Shown in pieces: positions 7,193 to 13,487 of a stretch of DNA of 13,487 bases. A model generated the notes under the pieces. That model was not told where the DNA came from. It ran no database searches and saw only the letters and a list, made by a program, of their open reading frames with translations. The stretch lies in contig JAGVII010000066.1 in NCBI GenBank assembly GCA_020056155.1, positions 1 to 13,487 of the forward strand. Direction: 5' to 3'. Position numbers and translations under genes: made by a program. The stretch is from Afipia sp. (GTDB taxonomy: Bacteria > Pseudomonadota > Alphaproteobacteria > Rhizobiales > Xanthobacteraceae). Every line of letters begins with the position of its first letter. Position 1 is the first letter of the stretch.

Positions 7193-9493
7193 TTAACGCA
7201 CATGAAGCCTGATCGCGGCGCGGAGCGACGTCCGCGACCCCGCCGGAGGCGGCTCGCGGCGTGTGACGGCCGGCGTGCCGGTATTGGTCGTACCTGCGAC
7301 CGAGGGTGTGCCGGGCCTGACGGATTCGACCGCAATCGAGCGCGCCAGAGTCCGGGTGTAATTCGGTACCGGCGTGAACTGGTTCTTGTTGAAATCGTGC
7401 TGGATGCGATCGCCGCCTCCGGCCTGTGTCGCGCAGACAGCGGTCACGGTCTCGATCCCTTTGTCCTTCATACGGAACTGAAACGGCGCACCAGAGCCTG
7501 GGAATTGAACCGGCACGCCGGCCTTGATGAAGTTGTCCCGCTGAAAGGTGTTCGGCAGCAGCACGGTCCCCTCTCCGCGTTCGTCGATATCGGTCAGGGT
7601 CAGCAAGCAGTCACGTGGCGCCACGATGGTAAAGACCGGCGTATCGCCGAGGCGGTAACTGTCCTGATCCGACGTCAGGGACAGGTCGTCGCTGTTGCGG
7701 ACTGGTTGTGCCAGCGGCTGAGGCGGCCGTGCATTCCCGATCGCAACGATCTTGAGGTCCGTGAGGTCCGGCGCGATGCCGCGGAATGCCCCCTCGAACT
7801 GATCGCGCGGGACCGCCCCTTGCGCAAGCCGCCGGACCAGCGGCCGGTATTTCTGATCGACGTCCGCAACGCCTTCATTGAATTCGGCCTTCTTGAGGCC
7901 GAGCTCTGAGGCAGCCAGCGTCAGATCGAGGTCGTCTTCATAACGCTTGGCCAGCGCGTTGATCATCTCAATACCGTTCAGCTTCAGCGTCGAATCCAGA
8001 CCGGCGCGTTTCATCGCATCCGCGAACCGCTTCGTATCGTCCTCGATCAACGAATCCATCTTCTCATGCGGCGGATACAACCCTTCCACTGCATCGCGCA
8101 CGTCCTTCGGGAACGTCCGTCCCTTCAGGACCAGTTCGCGAACGTCGTCCTTTGCCTTGCGCATGCCCTGGTCGTGGCAGCCCATGCAGGAAATACCGTT
8201 GGTCACCGAGAAGTCCTTGCGCGACGGATCGCGCACAATAGCGGTCGGACCCTTGTCGAGGCGTTCTCCCGTGGCCTTGTTCAAATAGTAGGCCTGGAAA
8301 CCGTTGGGCAGACTGAAGATCGTCTCGCCGCCGTCGTGGTGGAACGCGTTTGGGCCGTTCGGACCGAGCGGAAAGTCGAACAGGCTCTGACGGTCGCGGT
8401 TGCCGGCGAAGTCATACGAGGTCCAGAAAAATCCGCTGCGCGAGGGATGCCGTTCGATCAGGCGATTGTTCTGGCTGACACCGGACCGCTGAAATGCCGC
8501 GCGCTGCGCGACGAAGTTGCGGATATTCCCCTCGACGTCGACGCCCTGCTCCCTCGCAAGCTGCTGAAAGGTATTCGGCAGTTGGAGCAGCACGTCGTAG
8601 AGCGGCGACTGCGACGCGGTGAACGCGAACCAGTCGGCGCGCACATACGGGATCGGCGTGGCCGCACCCGAGGCCAGCGTGCGGCTGGATTCGGAGTCCG
8701 GTACAGCATTGTAGGGATAGACCGCGATCACGTTGTCCCAGTCGGCGGGCTTCCAGCCGAGATCGAGAAGGTTGAAGCGCAGGATGCTGCCTTCCGGATC
8801 AATCGTTTCCAGCTTGACCACATCGGACGAGCGGCTGAGCGAGTTGAGAAACTTCACCGCAGCCTGCCGGTAGACTTTCATCGCAGCCGGATCGACGCAG
8901 ATGTTGGTGAGATGGGTCAGTGTCAGGTAGCGCGTCGTCGCGCGGCGTTGCGGCCGCTGCTTGCCGAGGTCTGACGTCATAAAGGACACCATGTCGTCGG
9001 GCGTGATGAACTTGTGAGCCTCGCAACTGGCAACGGCCCTGGTGCCGAGCGCGCTGACCCAGTTTTCAAGCGCCTTGAGATCGGCCTCCGACGGCGGCGC
9101 ATGCGACGAGCCCTCGTAATGGATATCGTAGGGCATTTCCTTGTCGACGATCTGGCGGAACAGCTTCGACCCCAGCGGATTTCCCGGCAGCACGTAGTGC
9201 GGATTGACGGCAAGTTCATCGAGTTGGAGAACATTGCCGAAGTTCTTCGCAGGCCGCTCGCGATCAACCAATTTGCCTTGCTGATGACAACGCGCGCAGT
9301 GCGCGTCGAGAACATCGAACGCAGCCTTCGCCACCGGGTCTGATGGCGGAACGATTGTTCCGGTCGCAACGGTTGTCGAGGCAGGCGCCGGGGCCTTGGC
9401 GTCCTGCGCCACGGCTCCAGTCGCGATGAGCGCCAGGCTCGTAACGGCCATCGTTCCGATCGCGCGCAAAGAAGCTGCTGGAAACCTGCTCAT
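7193..9493 (-). CDS. Exported diheme c-type cytochrome-like protein with DUF4384-like C-terminus
   Basis: The 766-residue precursor has a Sec signal peptide at 1-30 (hydrophobic MAVTSLALIATGAVAQ, cut near AVAQ-DA). Two CXXCH heme-c motifs are present: CARCH (66-70) and CMGCH (436-440). The first sits in a cytochrome domain resembling PSCyt1 types (YVLPGNPLGSKLFRQI, then KEMPYD with Met120 as possible sixth ligand). Residues about 160-430 form a region I do not recognise. Residues about 610-690 (SYRLGDTPVFTIVAPRDC, then LTLTDIDERGEGTVLLPN) look like DUF4384, often attached to envelope or protease-linked proteins. The tail is proline/threonine-rich. Start 9493 rather than 9517 because GGGGGAAGG lies 5 nt before it. 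A periplasmic redox or heme-sensing role is inferred; no enzyme activity can be named. Confidence 0.88.
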   Translation of the reverse strand: MSRFPAASLRAIGTMAVTSLALIATGAVAQDAKAPAPASTTVATGTIVPPSDPVAKAAFDVLDAHCARCHQQGKLVDRERPAKNFGNVLQLDELAVNPHYVLPGNPLGSKLFRQIVDKEMPYDIHYEGSSHAPPSEADLKALENWVSALGTRAVASCEAHKFITPDDMVSFMTSDLGKQRPQRRATTRYLTLTHLTNICVDPAAMKVYRQAAVKFLNSLSRSSDVVKLETIDPEGSILRFNLLDLGWKPADWDNVIAVYPYNAVPDSESSRTLASGAATPIPYVRADWFAFTASQSPLYDVLLQLPNTFQQLAREQGVDVEGNIRNFVAQRAAFQRSGVSQNNRLIERHPSRSGFFWTSYDFAGNRDRQSLFDFPLGPNGPNAFHHDGGETIFSLPNGFQAYYLNKATGERLDKGPTAIVRDPSRKDFSVTNGISCMGCHDQGMRKAKDDVRELVLKGRTFPKDVRDAVEGLYPPHEKMDSLIEDDTKRFADAMKRAGLDSTLKLNGIEMINALAKRYEDDLDLTLAASELGLKKAEFNEGVADVDQKYRPLVRRLAQGAVPRDQFEGAFRGIAPDLTDLKIVAIGNARPPQPLAQPVRNSDDLSLTSDQDSYRLGDTPVFTIVAPRDCLLTLTDIDERGEGTVLLPNTFQRDNFIKAGVPVQFPGSGAPFQFRMKDKGIETVTAVCATQAGGGDRIQHDFNKNQFTPVPNYTRTLARSIAVESVRPGTPSVAGTTNTGTPAVTRREPPPAGSRTSLRAAIRLHVR

Positions 9494-9498
9494 GAATG

Positions 9499-9507
9499 CC
9501 TTCCCCC
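9499..9507 (-). promoter_or_regulatory. Strong ribosome-binding site of the diheme protein gene
   Basis: On the minus strand GGGGGAAGG ends 5 nt before the ATG at 9493. It selects this start over the in-frame ATG at 9517, which lies upstream of the site. Confidence 0.7.
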
Positions 9508-9603
9508 GTAAGATCACCCAACATGGCGAGCATTGGTCGCATCAGCCCGTCCGCGCGTTCAGGCCTGCGACAAAAGCGGATTGCGATCCGGTTGACAACT
9601 GAA

Positions 9604-9631
9604 GGCCCGTCCGTGGAACATCGGACGGGCC
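9604..9631 (-). terminator. Perfect 10-bp GC-rich hairpin between the protease and diheme genes
   Basis: GGCCCGTCCG (9604-9613) and CGGACGGGCC (9622-9631) form a perfect stem around an 8-nt loop. It lies 134 nt after the S8 protease stop and 110 nt before the diheme start. Read on the minus strand, the stem is followed by TTCAGTTGT, a weak U-tract. It may end or attenuate transcription from the protease gene, which would make the diheme gene semi-independent. The rest of the 272-nt gap (9494-9765) shows no gene. Confidence 0.5.
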
Positions 9632-9765
9632 AAACCAGGACGGCACGAGGGTGGATGGGCACCCGCACCGTTCAGGCTGCTGGAACGAAGGTCTCGTCAC
9701 CAACAGGGATTGGTCGCGCGGTAATCGCACCGGGTTCAGGCTAAATGTTCGACGCCGACAACCCG

Positions 9766-11328
9766 TCAGCGTTTTGACGTATCGTCCGATGCAGCCGCCA
9801 CCGGCGCAGGAGTCACCGCCGAAACAGCGCCGAACGCATCGGCCTGCCCCGCGCCGAACTGATCGTCGCGCCCCTTTGGCCCGAGATCACGGGCCGTCGA
9901 GATCAATGTGGTGCGGACGTCCGTGGATGAAATTTCAGGGTTACGCGCGATGATCAGTGCCGCCACGCCACTGACATAGGCGGCAGACAGCGACGTCCCG
10001 GACGACATCTGATATTTGCCGTCAGGCGCCGGCGACAGGATATCCACGCCGGGCGCAGAGATCGCAACATAGCTGCCGCGGTTCGACTGCGCGAACAGCC
10101 GGTCCGACTGGTCGGTGGCCGTCACGGCGATCACGTTGCGATCGGCCGCAGGATAGAGCGGCGGCGACTTCACGCCAGCATTGCCGGCAGCCGCCACCAG
10201 CACGACGCCCTTTGCGGCGGCGGCGGCAAGTCCACGCTCCATCGCCGGATCGTGTGGACCCGCGAAACTCATATTGATGATCCGCGCATTCTTCGCCAGC
10301 GCGTAGTCGAGACTTTTCAAAATCAGGAAAGACGTGCTTTCTGCACCGCTTTTTTGCGAGCCGAACGCCCGGATCGCAAGCAGCTGCGACGACGGCGCCG
10401 TTCCCATCAAGCGTGCATGGGAGGCGATGACGCCCGCGATGCTGGTGCCGTGAGGATGCGGTCCCTCACCATTGTTGAGCGCGTCAAACGTCCCGGTGAT
10501 CACACCCGCGAGTTCAGGATGGGTCACGTCGATTCCGGAATCGATGACTGCAACTGTCACATCGGCCCCGACCGAGAGTGCATGCGCTTCGGGCAACCGC
10601 ATCTTGGCGAGCGCATATTGTACGGGATCGCCCTGGGATTTCGCAGCAGCTGACGGCGCGTTTTGCTGCAGCTTGAAGATGTTGTTGCGCTGCGCCGCCT
10701 TGACGTTTCCGCCGGCAACCAGTTCGCGCACCACCGTATCGACCGAGCGACGGTCAGAAATCCGCCACCGGAAGAAGGTGCTGTTGGTCAGCGAGAAACT
10801 CTGCGACTGAAGCCGCGTCAGACGGTGACGCCGTGCGATTTGATCGACCTGCGCATCCGTCGGGTTACCGGCGATCTCGATCAATACTTCTTTCGCGACG
10901 TAGCTATTGTCAGCGGCGACCGGCGCGGATTTTGCCTTGCCCGCGCTTTTACGCGGCGCGGATTTCTTGCGCTGTTTCGGCGGCAGCTCATCGTAGTAAT
11001 CCGGACCGTCATCGTACTCCAGCACGATATGTGGCCGCGGTCTCGGACGGATTCTGTCATATCCGTCGTAACCGACATGGGGCCGCGGCCTCGGACGAAC
11101 TCTATCATATCCGTCGTGGCCAACATGGGGCCGTATATTTGGATTGATGTTGATGCGTGGGCCCACGTTTATGCTGGGGCTCGTGCGCATGCTCATCCCG
11201 CTGTTCTGTGCAAACGTCTGCGGGACCGCAAGACCGAAGAGCGCGGCCGCAACGGCGATTGATCGCGCGGATCGCAAAAGGCGGGCCTTTCGGATGAAAT
11301 CCCCCTTTCTCTTGCCTGTCTCGGTCAT
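9766..11328 (-). CDS. Secreted subtilisin-like serine protease (S8 family) with propeptide
   Basis: The 520-residue precursor has an N-terminal basic region and hydrophobic segment (about 21-41, ending TFAQ) as signal peptide. Residues 60-100 are an Arg/Pro/Tyr linker with tandem repeats, 113-140 is a Lys/Ala/Pro-rich linker, and about 142-222 is a propeptide-like domain (KEVLIEIAG, DAQVDQIARRH). The catalytic domain is about 235-500: Asp263 in VAVIDSGID, His293 in HGTSIAGVIA, Asn383 in AAAGNAG (oxyanion) and Ser446 in SSGTSLSAAYVSG. The triad is complete, so it should be active, probably in the periplasm. No cysteine was seen. Start 11328 has GAGGA 6 nt upstream; an in-frame ATG at 11430 would put 34 residues before the signal. 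It lies downstream of the anti-sigma gene on the same strand, suggesting a role in or under that regulation. Confidence 0.93.
   Translation of the reverse strand: MTETGKRKGDFIRKARLLRSARSIAVAAALFGLAVPQTFAQNSGMSMRTSPSINVGPRININPNIRPHVGHDGYDRVRPRPRPHVGYDGYDRIRPRPRPHIVLEYDDGPDYYDELPPKQRKKSAPRKSAGKAKSAPVAADNSYVAKEVLIEIAGNPTDAQVDQIARRHRLTRLQSQSFSLTNSTFFRWRISDRRSVDTVVRELVAGGNVKAAQRNNIFKLQQNAPSAAAKSQGDPVQYALAKMRLPEAHALSVGADVTVAVIDSGIDVTHPELAGVITGTFDALNNGEGPHPHGTSIAGVIASHARLMGTAPSSQLLAIRAFGSQKSGAESTSFLILKSLDYALAKNARIINMSFAGPHDPAMERGLAAAAAKGVVLVAAAGNAGVKSPPLYPAADRNVIAVTATDQSDRLFAQSNRGSYVAISAPGVDILSPAPDGKYQMSSGTSLSAAYVSGVAALIIARNPEISSTDVRTTLISTARDLGPKGRDDQFGAGQADAFGAVSAVTPAPVAAASDDTSKR
11029..11133 (-). 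repeat. 48-bp in-frame tandem repeat in the protease linker
   Basis: Two adjacent units start with GGCCGCGG at 11033 and 11081, with a third beginning (GGCCG) at 11129, all spaced 48 bp. They encode the 16-residue unit RPHVGYDGYDRIRPRP (first copy RPHVGHDGYDRV), residues 66-98 of the S8 protease. Copies differ at several positions, so this is not an assembly artefact. Confidence 0.85.
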
Positions 11329-11334
11329 CTGACG

Positions 11335-11339
11335 TCCTC
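11335..11339 (-). promoter_or_regulatory. Ribosome-binding site of the S8 protease gene
   Basis: Minus-strand GAGGA is followed by 6 nt and the ATG at 11328. It fixes the protease start and the position of its signal peptide. The remaining 11340-11465 upstream region shows no promoter I can defend. Confidence 0.7.
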
Positions 11340-11465
11340 GCAAATGAATGGGTGCGCCAGCGCGGCGCGCGGGTGATGTCCTCTCCGCCCGAGGCTTGAG
11401 CCAGGATTGACGGCTAAGCCCGGAATACAACTTGCTACGGCACCGACAGATGCCGAGATCAAAGG

Positions 11466-12137
11466 TTAGTCAGCACTCACCACCAGGCTGACAATCTTTT
11501 CTGCCTGGAGGCGCGCCATAAGCTGCGCGGCGTCCTGCTTCGACAGGGCCTTGTCACCAAACTGGACGCGGAACATGCCGGCCTTCGGACCTGAAACGAT
11601 GGACGCGTTGTAGGTGTTGAGCAACTGCGTGATCTCGTCGGCCTTTGCGTCCGACGTAAAGCGAAGCAAGCCGAATGTGCCCGCGGTCGACTGGGCCGGG
11701 AACGCCGCCGTCTGGAAGTTGCCGCCCGTGCGGTCCTTGATCAGCACGGTTCCGATCACACCCGCCTGCAACAGGACCAACACCGCACCGGCGACGCCTG
11801 CATAAGCCAGGGTCCGCGGCGACAGACTGGAGAAGAACCCGACAGCCCGCATCAGGGGATTGAACGACGCGCTCTTGCGTACAGGCTCGGCATCAATGGC
11901 GGCGAACAGTTTCTGCATGGCTCGCGACGACGGCGCGCCGAGGCTCTCGTTCAGCAGGATGGTTTCAGCGTATTCATCCTGGATTGCCGCGTACTGCCGC
12001 GCCAGATCGGGATCGCTGGCAAGCGCCTCGTCGACGCGGCGGGCGTCACGCAGGTTGAGCGTTCCCGCAGCATGGAACGGCAACAGAGCCTCGATCTCGG
12101 TGGGCTCACGATCGGTTTGCTTGCTCGTGGCAGTCAT
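11466..12137 (-). CDS. Membrane anti-sigma factor of the adjacent ECF sigma factor
   Basis: 223 residues. The cytoplasmic N-terminal part (about 13-65: EIEALLPFHAAGTLNLRDAR then VDEALASDPDLARQYA) resembles the anti-sigma domain that clamps ECF sigma factors. One transmembrane segment lies at about 110-133, and a periplasmic domain covers 150-223. The HxxxCxxC zinc motif is absent and the protein has no cysteine, so it is a non-zinc type. Its ATG overlaps the sigma stop as ATGA, indicating translational coupling and near-equal synthesis, as expected for a sigma and its inhibitor. An upstream in-frame ATG at 12323 would lie inside the sigma gene and is rejected. The periplasmic domain reads as strand-helix-strand-strand-helix-strand, like the propeptide of the neighbouring protease. 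The assignment rests on position, topology and the N-terminal pattern. Confidence 0.85.
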   Translation of the reverse strand: MTATSKQTDREPTEIEALLPFHAAGTLNLRDARRVDEALASDPDLARQYAAIQDEYAETILLNESLGAPSSRAMQKLFAAIDAEPVRKSASFNPLMRAVGFFSSLSPRTLAYAGVAGAVLVLLQAGVIGTVLIKDRTGGNFQTAAFPAQSTAGTFGLLRFTSDAKADEITQLLNTYNASIVSGPKAGMFRVQFGDKALSKQDAAQLMARLQAEKIVSLVVSAD

Positions 12138-12817
12138 GGCCAACCTCGCTCTATGCCGGCTGCCTTCAGCAGCTCGGCCAATTTCTTTCGCGCATAAAAC
12201 AGGCGCGTCTTCACCGTATTCTCCGGGATGCCCACGATTTCGGCCACTTCTTCCACGGATTTCTCGTGGTAGTAGACGAGATCGACGATCTCCCGGTGTT
12301 CTGGCGAAAGTGCGGTCAGGCAATTCCGCAATGCGTTACTCGTGTCCTTCTTCGCAACCGAGACTTCCGGATTGTCGGACGTATCCTCGATCGCGGCAGC
12401 CGTCTCATCGTCCAGTTCCGCGTCCTTCCTCTTGCGGAGGGCGGACAGGGCCTTGAACCGGGTGATCGCCAACAGCCACGTAGAGACGGCGGATCGGCCT
12501 TCAAACTTGCCGGCCTGACGCCACACATCGAGGAAAACCTCGCTAATGAGATCTTCCGCGATGGACTCGTTTCGAACGAGCCGCAGCGAGAAGCGGAACA
12601 CCCGTACATGGTGCCTTCCGTAAAGCACCTGCATGGCGAGCCGGTCACCTTGGGCGATGCGACCGATCAGAACCTCGTCCGATGTCGCGTGGGTTGCACT
12701 CAATGGCCGTCTCGCAAGGTTGGTCGCGTGCGACTGGGAAAAGGTTCGATCAAATCTGTGAAAATCTTCGCGATTTTCGAAATTCGGTTGGCGAAGCGCA
12801 AAATGCCCCTGAATCAT
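12134..12817 (-). CDS. ECF-type RNA polymerase sigma factor
   Basis: Alternative sigma-70 factor directing RNA polymerase to a small regulon, usually for envelope or stress response. From ATG 12817 it has 227 residues. Region 2 is about 47-131 (DEVLIGRIAQGD, AEDLISEVFLDVWR, TWLLAITRFKALSALRKRK). Region 4 is about 162-217, with the helix-turn-helix VAEIVGIPENTVKTRLFYAR (191-210). An acidic linker joins them. The start is uncertain: ATG 12901 gives 255 residues, ATG 12817 gives 227, and a TTG within RPLSATH gives about 189, nearest to the family norm; none has a convincing Shine-Dalgarno. The domain call is firm. The gene is first of a co-directional minus-strand series with the anti-sigma, S8 protease and diheme protein genes; such factors usually activate their own promoter. 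Confidence 0.92.
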   Translation of the reverse strand: MIQGHFALRQPNFENREDFHRFDRTFSQSHATNLARRPLSATHATSDEVLIGRIAQGDRLAMQVLYGRHHVRVFRFSLRLVRNESIAEDLISEVFLDVWRQAGKFEGRSAVSTWLLAITRFKALSALRKRKDAELDDETAAAIEDTSDNPEVSVAKKDTSNALRNCLTALSPEHREIVDLVYYHEKSVEEVAEIVGIPENTVKTRLFYARKKLAELLKAAGIERGWP

Positions 12818-12855
12818 GAACAAGGGCAAGTCGGCCAACCCTTGCGGCACAAAGA

Positions 12856-12956
12856 GGTATATTGATACCAAATCCCCGTCGTTTCCGGCGAACTTCGCCA
12901 AATCTGGAGACGGACGGCCCGTTCAAAGCTCCCGCCGCCATCCCGATGATACCAAA
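12856..12956. promoter_or_regulatory. Divergent control region with paired direct repeats
   Basis: TGATACCAAA occurs at 12863-12872 and again at 12947-12956, exactly 84 bp apart, about eight helical turns. The first copy overlaps an inverted repeat, GGTAT-ATTG-ATACC (12856-12869). Between the copies, GGAAAC on the minus strand (12886-12881) resembles an ECF -35 element, but no matching -10 element is clear. The region separates the sigma gene from a divergent membrane-protein gene, so operators here could act on both. If the sigma start is 12901, the first copy is coding. Confidence 0.3.
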
Positions 12957-13010
12957 CCTAAAGGCTTTCCCGCCTACAATCCCGCATTGCATTCCCTCAA
13001 CGGCGAGTTC

Positions 13011-13487
13011 ATGCGCGGCGCAACGTCCTCAGCCCCCGTATCCCTGATAGGCGGTCTCGACCGAAAGAATTCGGCCGTCGAGATCGAACTGTCGCCGGAA
13101 GTTCTCGCGCGCCGCGCAAAACAGCGGCGGCAGATGCTCGATATGACCGGCGTCAGCTACATGATCGACGCAACGATCCTGCTGATCTACGCCTACGCGG
13201 GGGCCACCAGTTTTATCGTCGCCCCGGCCTACGCCGCATGCGGACTGCTTTCCGTAGCCGTTTACATCGCGATATCCGAAGCCAAGGTGGACGACCGGTT
13301 CCGGGACCACTACTTTATCTCGCAGCAAACCAGCATCAGCCTCGCGATCATGCTGTTGTTCCTGTATTTCGCGCCCGAAGTCGGCTGCCTGTTCCTCTGC
13401 TCGATTTTCCTGGTCTTCACATTTGGCGCACTGCGCTCCACCCCCCGTCAGACCATCATCGGGTGGACGATGGCTGCGGTCGGCCTG
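13011..13487 (+). CDS. Integral membrane protein, 3'-truncated; probable sensor half of a diguanylate cyclase
   Basis: 159 codons are open to the window end with no stop. After a soluble N-terminus (1-45, with basic LARRAKQRRQ at 32-41) come about five hydrophobic segments (49-66, 71-89, 107-121, 123-140 and 148 onward) with a conserved-looking cytoplasmic stretch EAKVDDRFRDHY (90-101). The arrangement and phrases such as FAPEVGCLFLCSIF and ALRSTPRQT remind me of membrane sensor domains preceding GGDEF domains in Bradyrhizobium relatives. The GGDEF part, if present, lies outside the window. Start ATG 13011 has GGCGAG 3 nt before it. The frame is open further upstream, so an earlier non-ATG start (TTG 12984) cannot be excluded. 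It is transcribed divergently from the sigma factor gene. Confidence 0.75.
   Translation, partial: MRGATSSAPVSLIGGLDRKNSAVEIELSPEVLARRAKQRRQMLDMTGVSYMIDATILLIYAYAGATSFIVAPAYAACGLLSVAVYIAISEAKVDDRFRDHYFISQQTSISLAIMLLFLYFAPEVGCLFLCSIFLVFTFGALRSTPRQTIIGWTMAAVGL

Noticed and set aside
8066..8974. A 302-codon plus-strand frame, and a 235-codon one at 7202-7909, inside the diheme gene
   Set aside because: Both are antisense to a gene with a clear signal peptide, heme motifs and strong ribosome site; their products are arginine-rich with no domain.
12138..12323. Upstream start for the anti-sigma at 12323
   Set aside because: It would add 62 arginine-rich residues read in another frame of the sigma gene; the ATGA overlap start is far more credible.
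13029..13328. A 99-codon minus-strand frame at the right edge
   Set aside because: Complement of the plus-strand membrane-protein gene, which has coherent hydrophobic segments; no motif in the minus frame.
1..13487. Mobile elements, CRISPR arrays, toxin-antitoxin or phage-defence genes, tRNA or rRNA
   Set aside because: No transposase or integrase motifs, no regularly spaced repeats other than the 48-bp coding repeat, no tRNA-like cloverleaf and no composition break was seen.

Overview
The window is GC-rich (third-position G/C bias throughout) and densely coding. Its gene content points to an alphaproteobacterium of the Bradyrhizobium / Rhodopseudomonas / Nitrobacter group (Nitrobacteraceae). 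The main grounds are a Tat-exported repeat protein next to a small partner gene, a pairing I know from that group; a methylmalonyl-CoA mutase followed by its GTPase chaperone; and an ECF sigma factor of the type common there. This placement is from family memory, not from a search.

Plus strand, left part (1-6748). The window opens inside a B12-dependent methylmalonyl-CoA mutase gene that lacks only its first few dozen codons, followed after 24 nt by meaB, which encodes the GTPase that loads and protects the mutase cofactor. Together they serve the propionyl-CoA / methylmalonyl-CoA to succinyl-CoA route. After an intergenic segment carrying two inverted repeats come a pyroglutamyl-peptidase I gene (pcp, full catalytic triad), a Bcr/CflA-type MFS drug-efflux transporter and a Tat-exported right-handed beta-helix protein. 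The 3' end of the last overlaps a convergent small gene by 45 bp.

Minus strand, right part (12817 down to 6704). Reading with the strand: an ECF sigma factor; a cysteine-free membrane anti-sigma factor whose start overlaps the sigma stop as ATGA; a secreted subtilisin-like serine protease (S8) with a 48-bp tandem repeat in its linker; a 766-residue exported protein with two c-type heme motifs and a DUF4384-like C-terminal domain; and finally the small conserved gene. Sigma and anti-sigma are certainly one transcription unit. Protease and heme protein follow in the same direction, but with 137- and 272-nt gaps and a strong hairpin between them, so they may be separate units, possibly under the same sigma factor.

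The most interesting proposal is that sigma, anti-sigma, periplasmic subtilase and diheme protein form one envelope-signalling module. The periplasmic part of the anti-sigma appears to have the same beta-alpha-beta-beta-alpha-beta layout as the protease's own propeptide, suggesting that it could act as substrate or inhibitor of the protease.

Right edge (12818-13487). A divergent intergenic region holds a pair of 10-bp direct repeats 84 bp apart. It is followed by the start of a plus-strand integral-membrane protein, probably the sensor half of a diguanylate cyclase, cut off by the window end. No rRNA, tRNA, CRISPR array, insertion sequence or prophage was seen. No gene-free stretch exceeds 300 bases.
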